Source: Tilletia caries (Eukaryota; Basidiomycota; Exobasidiomycetes; Tilletiales; Tilletiaceae). Taken from it: a stretch of 64,000 nucleotides of DNA. The notes under the pieces are model-generated. The model searched no databases. It was not told where the DNA came from and was given only the letters and a program-made list of their open reading frames with translations. Position numbers and translations under genes: made by a program. Every line of letters starts with the position of its first letter. Position 1 is the first letter of the stretch. The stretch lies in contig JALUTQ010000032.1 in the NCBI GenBank assembly GCA_032718865.1, positions 992,001 to 1,056,000 on the forward strand, written 5' to 3'. Positions 21,794-32,600 of this stretch are shown here, piece after piece.

Positions 21794-24700
21794 ATGGACA
21801 GATACTCTTCCCACCCACCCGGTCCCCCCGGATCGCGCCCCTACGAAGGAGGCGCGTACCCATCCGGCCCACCACAAGCTTCCTACCCCCCCTACCGCAC
21901 AGACCCATACGCAAACGACAGTGGTGCGCCAGCTGCCTACCCGCCGCCCCCGCTTGCCGGTCCTGACTATGGCGCAGGAGGAGGCGGAGGCGCGGCGAAT
22001 TCGTATGGAGGGCCGCCGCCCCCGGACATGTATGCGGCCTATGGCTCAGCTGGGCATGGAGGGGCGATGTCTCCTTCCAGCAGGCCTGAACCACCGAGAG
22101 GTTTCGCTCCAGCCGGGGGGCCTCCACCCGGACCGGCTTCGCATTACGGCGCCCCTTATGAGTGTGAGTTGTTCAATTTTTCTCCTTCACCTTCTCTTTA
22201 CTCGGCCTTGAGAGGTCTGTGGTTTGCGGTGTCTCCATCCTGAGGTTCTGCATGCGGTGGAAAGAACGGCCTTATGGGCGTTCGAAGATGGGAGTCACAC
22301 CCTAAGCGGAGGGCCCAATACCGAACGGCCTTGAATAGCGGCGCTCAGAGAAAGACAGTGTGCCTTTGCTTTGCTCGTCCTGTTCCGTTCATGCCACTGA
22401 GCGAGAGAACCCAAAGCTTGGGCAAACCCAGAATCGGACCCAAAAAGACGAAGGACCTCGATCATCAGCGAAAAGTTTTGTCACTCTGAGTTCACGTACT
22501 AACTGCTCCTGACGGGCTCCCTCCACCTCTTTTCTTCCCTTGCACTATGATCGGCATCCTTCCCCTGTTTTCCCTCCTCTTTTCGTTGCTCGATACAGCG
22601 GCCCCGTACTCCACCGGACCTCCATCGGCTCCATACAGCCATGGCCGCGGATCCTACGAATACGACGCCCATGGTGCACCCCCTTACGCCGCCGGCGGCG
22701 GCGGAGGCCCCTACGGAGGACCACCCGGTCCCAAAGATCAGCGCGGTCCACCCCCAGGTCGCCCAGGTCCACCTTCCGACCGCTACGCTCGCCCCGATCG
22801 AGACTACGGCAACCGGTATGGTGGGCCCCCGAGCGGACCCAGTGCTGATTCTCGCTATGGCGCTCCTCCGCCCTTTGGGATGCATGACCGCTATGAAGAC
22901 CGGTCCGACGACCGAGGCCCGCCAGGTCGCTTTGGTGGCGATGGTGGTGGTGGTCGCGGTGGCTTTGGCGGCGATGACGGCGGACGGGGCGGCTTCGGCG
23001 GTGGTGGGCGTGGCGGCTTCGGTGGCGATGGCGGCGGTGGTCGTGGTGGTTACGGTGGCGATGGCGGTGGCCGGGGCGGCTTTGGTGGGCCCGGCTTCGA
23101 CCGCGGTGGATTCCGAGGACGGGGTCGCGGAGGCTTCCGAGGCGGCCGTGGCGGTGGACGAGGGGGATTCAACAATGATTTCCCTCCACGGGATGGGGCG
23201 GCGCCTGTGCATGAGATGTCCAAGCACGAGCATGAGCAACTTACGCGGGATCGGTTGAACAGGGAACGGCCTTGTCGGACTCTGTTTGTCCGCAATATCA
23301 ACGTGAGCTTGTGGTTTTTTTCTCTCCTCCGCGAAGCTATGTTGGCTCGGGAAAAGCCCTAACACCTCACGATCCTTCTTGTTTTCCTCAGTTTGACACG
23401 ACTCCGGGCCAGATCAAGGCATTGTTCGACCAACACGGCGAGATCAAGACCTTCTTTGACCTCTCCCAGAAGCGAGGTCTTGTCTTCATCACCTACGTGA
23501 GTTATGCTCCACAAAAAAATCGTGCTGGACATATCCTTTCTGCGAGCAGTCAAATTGAATCATCAAAGGGTCCGGAAATTCTCAGTACGACATCAGAGCA
23601 GCTGAGCAAGCGAAGAGTATGCTGCACGGCACTCCCATCTCTGGCCGTCCTGTGAGTGCATAACCGTGTTGGCTGTCTGAGCTGAGCTGAGCTGAGCCTT
23701 GCATGCTAAATATCCTTTCTACTTTTCAAAGCTTGATATCCACTACAGCTTGCCACGAGAGGAAGAGCAGTCGCAGCACTGCGACCGAGACAAGAATCAG
23801 GTGAGTTACATCAACGGGTGCCTTACTCCGGACATACAAGGGGTCACACGACGAAGATGAGCTGATAATTTCGATTATGTGCTTCGGTAGGGTACGATCT
23901 TCATCATTCTGAAGTACACGAAGCAGCCGCTCGAAGACGAGGCCCTGCGGACGTACCTGTCCAAGTGGGGCGAGGTGAAGCATATCCGCCCGTACAAAGA
24001 CAACCCGTTGTGAGTGACCCAGGTGTCCCTGTTCAGTGGTTAGCGTCTTTACTTGATCAACGCAGGGGCTTGACGCGCTTCACTCTCCGATCGATCGACA
24101 TTTTCGCTCCCGAAGTGCTCGCTTTGTCGAATATTACGATTCTCGAGCGACGTTGGCTGCGTATGATGAGCTCCCGCAGTCGGAGTACCTCGGCCACAAC
24201 TGGGACGTCAAGTTTGCCTGGGACTTCATTGAGTACGTAGTGTCCCCGCAAGAACTTACTGGGCTCCCATTTCCTGGTCCTTTTTTGGAATGAGTACTAA
24301 CCCCCCCCCCCTTTTCTCTCTCCCTCTCTCTCTCTCTCTTCGTGTTCAGGCGAATCTCTCCTCGCCATCTCCGTCAACCAGACTACCAGACCTCCGGTCG
24401 TGACCCGCGAGAACGGTCGCCTGCTCGCAGTACCGGCCCTCCTGCTGCTGGATATGGACCACCTCCCAGCCGGCCTGGAGGACGATATGAAGAACGACCA
24501 CCGTTTGCCGCTGGAGCTCCTCCTCCGTTCGGTCGGGACGAGTACAGTCGGGCGCCTCCTACAGGACCTGCTCGAGGTCAGTGTGATTTCCACCTACTTG
24601 GCACGCTGCAAATGGAAGGATCTTCTCGCTCGAGGGTACGAAATGATGGTTTGCTGACGTGTTTGATTCATCTTTTACAGATTACGGTCCTCCTGCGGGG

Positions 24701-25249
24701 ATGAGTCCTGTTGCTCCAGCTGGTGGCGCTTTCGCTGGCTCTACAGACGACGGTGGTGCTGCAGAACGTCTACAACAGGCACAGAAGGTCCAAGCGGTAC
24801 GTTTGCCTACCTTCGCTCAATAATGATATCCGTCAAGGTTTGCTAATCAGTGTGGGTGATATGGATTCTTCTTCCTCAGCTTCTGGCTGCGCTCGGTCGA
24901 GCCGGAGGCGGAGCGTCTACCCCGACCACCGCGCCTGCGGATTCTGCGGCTGGTGGACCGGCAGCGGGTCCGGCTTCCTCAGCCGGCGGTCCTGCTTCGA
25001 CTGCGACGGCAGCCGCGCCCGCGCCCGCCCGCGCCCGCCCCCGCTCATGCGGCCAACCTGCCAGCTAGTGTACTTGCGTTGCTCCAGTCTTCGGGCGCTT
25101 CTTCGAACGGCGGGAATGGATCACCGGCGGCTGCGAGCTCTGCTCCTGGTGCTGCAGCGTCGTCAGGTGCGGCTCCTGCTCCTGCTCCTGCCCATGCTCC
25201 ACCTGCGAACATACTCGCTCTGCTGGGGGGCCAAAATGGGGCCAAGTGA
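21794..25249 (+). CDS. Mei2-like RNA-binding protein with RGG-rich N-terminus and two RRMs
   Basis: Ten exons: 21794-22163, 22599-23302, 23392-23496, 23586-23651, 23732-23800, 23891-24009, 24116-24232, 24350-24576, 24681-24796 and 24880 onward. The first 340 residues are Pro/Gly/Tyr-rich, ending in a long RGG/GGFGG region, a type that binds RNA and often phase-separates. RRM1 starts RTLFVRNIN (about residue 350) and includes KRGLVFITYYDIRAA and LDIHYSLPRE. RRM2 starts KNQGTIFII (about 438) and includes RFVEYYDSRA. These phrases closely parallel RRM1 and RRM2 of Mei2-like proteins (meiotic and developmental RNA binding). A third C-terminal RRM is not visible; the tail is Ala/Pro/Gly-rich. Intron 1 is unusually long (435 nt), and the intron before exon 7 uses an AAG acceptor. 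As read, the frame stops at 25066-25068. A one-base shift in GC repeats at about 25018-25045 would extend it through ASVLALLQ and ANILALLGGQ to 25249. Confidence 0.85.
24300..24340 (+). repeat. C-run followed by CT microsatellite inside an intron
   Basis: A run of about 11 C then (CT)-rich sequence fills the polypyrimidine region of the intron at 24233-24349 of the Mei2-like gene, directly before its acceptor. Confidence 0.8.
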
Positions 25250-25839
25250 TGTCTGTTCTGCATGGTTTTCCCATTTTTCTGTCCTTGGATCTCCCCCCCT
25301 TCCTCGTCCATCAACGATCCCTAATGAGTTCTTGTCACCTCCCCGCCTCTTCGGTTTCTTTTCCTGCTGTTGGCCGAGAATACAGAGACCCTCTCTCTCC
25401 ACACCCACCCAGACCTTGCGTCGCAACTCGCAGATGCTCCACTACAGCTCCACCGCGTCGAAGTGAGATCTCTGCTCTGCCATATGTTTGCTGCCTGCTT
25501 CTCCACGACTGCGCAGTGCTTGCGGATTCCTCTCACCCAGCTCCACCAGCCGGCGCAAGTTGCCCGCTCCAGTTTCCGTCATCAGGCATCAGGCATCAGG
25601 CATCAGGCATCAGGCATCAGGCATCAGTGGACAAGTCTTTGATCTGTGGGAGGTGGGATTCCAGCTTCCAACACCTCCCTCCACCTCCACCCCGCAGCCG
25701 CACGCCGTCCTCCACTCAGATACTCAGATACTCAGACACGACACAGGCAAGGTTCTCGACTCACTGTCATCAGTCATACACAACATGTCACATCGTGATG
25801 GAGCCGCGAAGGGGAACCCGAGCGCGCGAGGGAAAAAGC
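25250..25839. other. Intergenic region with a 7-bp tandem repeat
   Basis: This is the spacer between the Mei2-like gene and the aldo-keto reductase promoter. It is C/T-rich near the start and holds the CATCAGG repeat at 25580-25627. Short open frames lack conserved motifs. Confidence 0.5.
25580..25627 (+). repeat. Tandem heptamer (CATCAGG), about 7 copies
   Basis: Perfect 7-bp units repeat across 48 bp in the upstream region of the aldo-keto reductase gene, about 210 bp before its TATA box. Confidence 0.92.
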
Positions 25840-25847
25840 TATAAAAG
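25840..25847 (+). promoter_or_regulatory. TATA box of the aldo-keto reductase gene
   Basis: TATAAAAG lies 121 bp before the ATG at 25961, followed by a C/T-rich leader. A strong TATA box suits an inducible redox gene, though inducibility is inference. Confidence 0.6.
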
Positions 25848-25960
25848 CTGCGTCACGGTCTCCCTCCTGACAGCTGATCTTTCCCCCCACCCAGCATTGC
25901 GCTTACACTTACTCCCCCAGACCTAAATTTTACATCTTCTCCCTCTTAACGCTATCAACA

Positions 25961-27278
25961 ATGTCCATCCCTTCTCGCGAACTCGGAAACACCGGCGCCA
26001 AGGTCGCCGCTATCGGCTACGGAGGTGAGTCTCATCCACTCTTTGATGGCTCGCTTTCGCCCAGTTAGCTAAATGCTCTTCACCTCTCCAACCTTTGTCC
26101 GGGACTCTAGCCATGGGACTTGCGGCATTCTACGGAAAGCCCAAGCCTCAGTCCGACATCGATGCGTGCTTTAACGAGCTGATCAAGCAAGGTGTGAGTA
26201 GTTTGCCACTTGTCCGACTTATCCTAATATGCCTATCGTTCGTGGATCACTAATTCACCCGAAATTTCCCTATCTCAGGTTCAAATGGTCGACACCTCCG
26301 ACATCTACACCGACTTTTCGACAGGCAAGATGAGCCTGAACGAAGAACAGATCGGCAGGTTCCTGAAGGCCAACCCGGGTGCGCGTGAGAAGCTGTTCAT
26401 CGCCACCAAGTTTGCCATCGGTTTCTCTGCGGCCGGCAGGACGATCAACGGTGATCGCGACTACGTCCTCAAATGCTGCCAGGACTCTCTTGACCGACTC
26501 GGCGTCGACCAGATTGACCTGTACTACGCCCACCGTCCCACTGAGGATATCGAGGAGACCGTGAAGGCGATGAAGGAGTTGAAGGACAGTGGCAAGATCA
26601 AGTACATCGGCGTGTCCGAGTACAGCCTGGAGCAACTGGAGAGCGTCAACAAGATTGCACACATCGATGCATACCAGATCGAGGCCTCCCCCTTCACGCC
26701 CGAAATCTTCGAGAACGGGCTGGCGGACTGGTGCGAGAAGAGTGAGTAATAATTCTCATATCGTCAACCGCCTCCGGAGTTCATGGTCAACTGACATGGC
26801 CCCACCCTGTTGCAGACGGAACTGCGATCGTTGCGTACAGCCCTCTCGGCCGAGGCTTCATTACCCGCACTGTTACCAGCCCCGAGGATTTCGAGGAGGG
26901 CGACTTCCGCAAGGATAACCCGCGCTTCAAGGGAGAGAACTTCAAAAAGAACCTGGAGCTCGTCGACGCGCTTGAGCACGTGAGTAAACACAAAACGAAC
27001 CTTTCCCACTTTGGCGTTCTAGACTCATCCCTCTCCCTCTGACGATGTCCTTTCTTTTGTCCTTTTCACAGATTGGCAAGGCCAAGGGGTACACGGCTGG
27101 ACAAATTGCCATCGCATGGCTGCTCACCAAGAGCGACAAGCTCATTCCGATTCCCGGTAGCACTCGCCCTGAACGGATCGCGGAGAACGTCGAAGGGGCC
27201 AAGATTCAGCTTACAGGCGAGGAGCTCAAGGAGATCAACAGTATCATCGACAGCTTCAAAGTTTCCGGTGCCAGGTGA
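25961..27278 (+). CDS. Aldo-keto reductase (AKR superfamily)
   Basis: Five exons (25961-26024, 26111-26193, 26279-26741, 26816-26979, 27072-27278) give 326 aa. The (beta/alpha)8 AKR pattern is clear. The catalytic tetrad is D54 and Y59 (VDTSDIYTD), K93 (FIATKFAIG) and H134 (LYYAHRPTED). Later segments are KIKYIGVSEYS, AYQIEASPFTPE, IVAYSPLGRGF and the NADPH-binding IPIPGSTRPERIAENV. It should reduce aldehydes or ketones with NADPH in the cytosol; the substrate cannot be predicted. The proteins most like it are the fungal yakC/AKR13-type group. The final codons (GCCAGGTGA) also form a good donor (AG|GTGAGC), so a further short exon is possible; the listed end is the first in-frame stop. Confidence 0.93.
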
Positions 27279-28096
<818 letters not shown>

Positions 28097-28467
28097 TCTT
28101 TTCCTCACTTCCTTCTCAGTTCTTCCGGCCTCCTGCTGCTGCCCTCCGAAAGGGTGCTGGTTCAAGAAGCTCGCCGTCAACTGCAACGCCGCTGCTGCAG
28201 CGTCTAGCGAGCTGCGGCTTCCGTCAACTGGGCTTCCCCCGCTGCTGCGGTTCCCGTCCGACGCTGAATGGGCTCTCACCCAGCTCGCACCCCACTTCTA
28301 GGAAGCCGTCAGTACTCAATCAGCCAACAAGTGATACACGCAGTTGACACACACGGACACAGCACAGCTTCTCCAGAAGTCGCTCTCGCCTCGTGCGTAC
28401 ATGTCATGCTGCATTTACTCACAGGCCTAATCATGCTCACCTCGCTCTCTCCCTCTCTCTCTCATCT

Positions 28468-28860
28468 AGGACGGACGCAGAGAAGAAGCTCGAAACCACA
28501 GCACAAGAAGACCAGGCGAGCATGAACTTCCTCCTCACTCAGGACGAGGACGAATGGGACGTCTCCGCAGCCGCTACCTGCATCGGTCGAGTGGCAGCCT
28601 GTGTCGGCGACGCCATCGACATGCCCGCCATCCACTTCATCGAGGGTAGCATCAAGAGCAAAGACTGGAGAAGGCGCGGAGCTGCATGCATGTGCTTCGG
28701 CTCCATCAGGGAGGGTTCTACGCTCCTACCGTTGAAACAATCACTCCTCCCGTTCCCCAGGCAGCCAGGACCGTCCATCTGACCGAGATCGCCCACCATC
28801 TGCATCCTTTCCTTCAAGGTCTCAAGGATGCCCATCTACGGGTAGAATGTGCGCGGTTGA
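28468..28860 (+). pseudogene. Decayed, internally deleted fragment of importin-beta (karyopherin beta-1)
   Basis: After an acceptor-like CATCTAG, the frame reads RTDAEKKLETTAQED, which resembles the extreme N-terminal helix of importin-beta. It jumps directly to DEDEWDVSAAATCIGRVAACV, MPAIHFIEGSIKSKDWRRRGAACM and FGSIREG, which resemble HEAT repeats some 300 residues further on in intact importin-beta. The frame then degenerates. KDAHLRV, possibly the next helix, is in another frame, and a stop lies at 28780-28782. No upstream exon with a start codon is convincing. The long CT tract lies just upstream. I read this as a relic of a duplicated Kap95-type gene; the functional gene is not in this window. 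Confidence 0.6.
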
Positions 28861-29156
28861 AGGGTGGCTGCGCCACCCTGATACCGCGTGGCGCGTACGA
28901 AGGTACATATGCATAACTAGATTTACACACGCATTTCATTCAGTTTCAATGTCAATACATAGTACACTGTACACATGCCAAGTCCAAAGCTTTCCTCACC
29001 AGTGTGTATCGTGTATCATACTGTCATACATGATACATCACATGATTCAAGGAGTTAAGAAGGAAAGAAAACGCAGCCCACTGCCCAGCTCTTCACTGCC
29101 AAAATGCCCTATTCATTAATTGCTTTGCACAAACTTTGTAGACACACCCTTTGCGG

Positions 29157-29174
29157 CCGCACATTTATGTGCGG
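29157..29174. repeat. Short perfect palindrome (hairpin)
   Basis: CCGCACAT and ATGTGCGG pair around a TT loop. It could be a chance palindrome or part of a 3' processing region; nothing decides. Confidence 0.4.
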
Positions 29175-29563
29175 TCGACTTGATCCTTGTGATGGCTTTC
29201 AAAAAGTTCGATATTGGCTGACCTGGCCGTAAATCTACGCATCACCTGCAGATACGCCGACCACATGCGAACGGCATTCGAAGGTCGCAGCTGAAGCGCT
29301 GACGGCGGTCTGTTAGTTCAATGCAGGCTTCTCTCACATGGAATGATAAACACATGAAAGTGCAATTGCGAAGCATCGTGAACGGAATTGGAAGGAAGAA
29401 GGTGGATGGAACTACAATTGGTGTGTGGGAATTGAGCATGATGAGAGATGAAATCCACCCTCATTCGAGATGCGAGGCCACCCTTCAGAAAGGAGCGTGC
29501 GGCTGAAATCGAATTGGAATGAAGGTGTGGACCTGTTCGTGTATGTGTGTATATAGGTTTTGT

Positions 29564-29617
29564 TCCCCCCTCCCCTCCCCTCCCTTCCCTCCCCCTCCCC
29601 TCCCCTTCCCGCCCCCC
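29564..29617 (+). repeat. C/T-rich low-complexity tract
   Basis: Repeated CCCCT and CCCTT units with no G for most of the length, 55 bp beyond the SSK1 stop codon on its 3' side. Confidence 0.8.
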
Positions 29618-29671
29618 TCCTCTGACCGGTCCAGGATTCGCGCACAGACGGCTTCTTGAGAGGGACGCGTC

Positions 29672-32600
29672 TCAGTCCGCCAAATCTTGCACGGCGCTCT
29701 CGTCGGGCAGCGTCTCGGTGACCTGGTTCTCGTTAATCAGCTTCTTCACTTCTTCTTCCGCGACTGGCGAAGGGACTGGAACTTGCAATGGCGAAACAGC
29801 CAGTAACGCCGGATCGCCACTTTCGTCCGGTCCAGGTTGCGGAAGTAGTGGTGAAGGCATCACGAGTGGATGCACAACGTCGGCGTCGGCGCTCGCACTG
29901 GTTTCGGCGAGCACGGGAAGACCTTGGGTGCTGCCCATAGCCAGCCCATGGTTGAGGTCGCTGCCCACGTTTGCAGGACTAGCGCTGTGAAGACGGATGG
30001 ACGAGCCCGAGCTGTCTGTGCTCGTAGAGCTGCGCCGACCGGGAGTACCACTCTCATTTGCCCACGACCCAGAGCGAAGACCAGGCAGAGTGGAGTGGCC
30101 CAGATCGGCTGGTACGATGCGTCCAGACACCGTTTGGCCCGCCACTGGGGGACCTGGCGATACCTGTCCCGACCGGGCCGGTCGAGAAATATGTAGCTTG
30201 CTGGCAAGCTTGCGCGCATTCTCATCCGGGAGGGAGTTGAAGCCTCGTCGTATGTCACGGACAATTTGCCGATTGGCTCCCGGGCCTGCAGCCACCGTTG
30301 CCGCATCCAGTCGCCGTTCTTCTCTCCACCGATCCCAGTTGTTCGACGGGAAGCCGGACAGTAAGATGTACTGCATACTGCCCCACTCGATGATCTTCTT
30401 CTCAAGCCAGTTGTGATTGACCGGTTTCGTCAGATAGTCATTGCATCCCGCGGCTAGGGCAGCGACTCGATCCGGGTTGAACACGGAGGCAGTCAAGGCG
30501 ACGATGATGACGGAGGCGCGGAAGGGTGACATGACCGGTCGAGCAGGCGACATGGCGGGCCAGTCAATGTCTCGTCGGGAGCTAGTGGTATGCGCAGTCG
30601 GTGGCGTATTCGGCAAGATGCCAATGTTCGCTGAGCGCTCCAGTCTTCTGATCTCGCGGGTGGCCTCAATGCCGTCCATGACAGGGAGTTGAATGTCCAT
30701 CTGTTGAAGTACAGTGTGAGCACACGCTTCGTCTATCGACTTACAGGTCGAGACATCAAGCCAAACTCACCAGGATAAGATGGAAGCCACCGCCTTGCCA
30801 GCGCTCGATCGCATCCTTGCCGTTCGTCGCAATCTCGTACTTGATCTTCTTCTTGTCCATGAACTTGGCCATAATGCGCTGATTGATCGGGTTATCTGAG
30901 GAGTAGTCACGCTGTCATGGTCAGCACTTGCTCGGGAAAAAGAACCATGAGTCAGAAACAACATACCTTCGACAATCAGCACCTTGATGGGCGGCAAGAC
31001 GGGTTCATGAAGAAGTGACTTCCTGGGAGCCATAACCCTTTTATCCTTCGCAGCAAAGCCAGCACCAATGAGCAGACCGGGTTGGGGCAACGCACTGGGT
31101 TTGGCGCCCCTCGTCGACATCTGCGGGGTCATCGCCACGCCCGCTTGTTTCTGCCCCGGAGGCCACTGACCAGCGCCGCGTGGATGCAAATGATGGCTCG
31201 ATGCGAGACTCGGACCGCTGCTGAGACCATGCCTCGCTTCCGGTCGAACATCAGAGTCATCGGCTGGCAATTCGAGCTCCTTCGGCACGGGCGATAACCC
31301 AGGAGAAGGTGGAGGAGGCATCACAGACTCCGGCGGGCTCACTGTCGAGAATTGCTGTGGGGACCGCGCGGATGGCGTCCCAGACGCAGCGATCACAGCA
31401 GCAGGTCCGGGCATGGAGTTAGGTTCCCAAAGCGTTGGCGAGCCAGGCTGTCGGTTTGGTGGGCCCAGAGGGGTGGCAACGGGAGGTGCAGAGCCAGCCA
31501 GCACGGCTTCGATGCCTACCTCAGGCGAGAACAGGCTACCACTGGGGAACGGTCGTCCGGGGATTTGTTGCCCTATGGACGGGCTGCGACGACCGCGCGA
31601 CGATATGATAGACGTCGTATCTGCGCTGGGTTGCACCGTCGTTGACGATTGGCGCCGAAGGTCTCGGAGCTGCAGATCACCATGCTGTTGCGAAGGAGGA
31701 GGCCAGCGCGAAGAAGTAGAACTCTGTGCAGTTCCCGAACCACGGTCTGAATCAGCTGCATCCGTCGACGCATGTCGATGATGACCCGAGCCGGATTGGG
31801 AACGACCATGATCCCCAGGTCGGAAAAAGATACCCGCCGATTTGCCATCTGCGCTCTGTACTAGCATTCCGCTGGCAGCACGGCTGCCCATCCGGGAAGC
31901 CGTCTCGTTGAAGTACTCCAATGCATCCATCGGTAGCGGACTGCTCGGGTGGCTTCGCTTTCCGGCCACAGACGCACCTGACCACGGCGTTTGAGTGCCG
32001 GGACTGGCGCTGGGGACAGGTAGCGAGCTGTCCACTCGTCCTTTCGCCGGTGCGCCCGTCGCTGGGGTTTGAGCTTTGACATTGTCGTTCGGATCTCCAG
32101 GCTGCGCGTTGTCCACCTGTGTCATATCCTGGATCGCTTCCATCGTTGCAGGCTGAAGATGAGCAGCCCCAACAGGGTCCCCCTCGGCCGTGCGCACCTG
32201 AGTGTCAAGAGCGTCCAAGAGTGGAGCTGAATCAGGGTCCACAGATCGACGCGCCCGTAAGCTGGATTCCCGGCCAAACACGTCCAAAAATGCCGGTCCC
32301 TGCCCTGACGTCGAACTCATCCCCGGGTTGAGTGGGCTAGTCGCGATAGGGACAAAGAACTCGTCCACGAGCGGTTTGTGCACAGCAGTGTGAAGCGTGG
32401 TCAAGAGCCGCCTCGGACCGATTGGTTTGGGAATGACGAGGATCTCCGGTAAGGAGAGAGGCAGACCCGCGCGCTGCTGAGCGGACGTCGACTCGATCAT
32501 GGAGCGCACAAAGTCTCGAACCAGTCTGAATTTGCCGAGACTGGTCAGGTGGATTATCGCGTACGTGGGGCTGTCCGCTGTCGAAGGTACTTTCTGCATA

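Larger units (their letters stand above)
28861..29671. other. Intergenic region downstream of SSK1
   Basis: It contains AT-richer sequence, a perfect 8-bp-stem hairpin at 29157-29174 and a C/T-rich tract at 29564-29617. No open frame with conserved motifs is seen. It probably includes the SSK1 3' UTR. Confidence 0.5.

Noticed and set aside
22499..23365. 288-codon minus-strand open frame
   Set aside because: Mirror of the Gly/Arg-rich repeats of the Mei2-like gene.
25580..25627. CATCAGG repeat as a CRISPR array
   Set aside because: Units are 7 bp with no spacers; it is a simple tandem repeat.
29157..29174. Hairpin as a bacterial-type terminator
   Set aside because: The genome is eukaryotic and there is no U-run; kept only as a palindrome.
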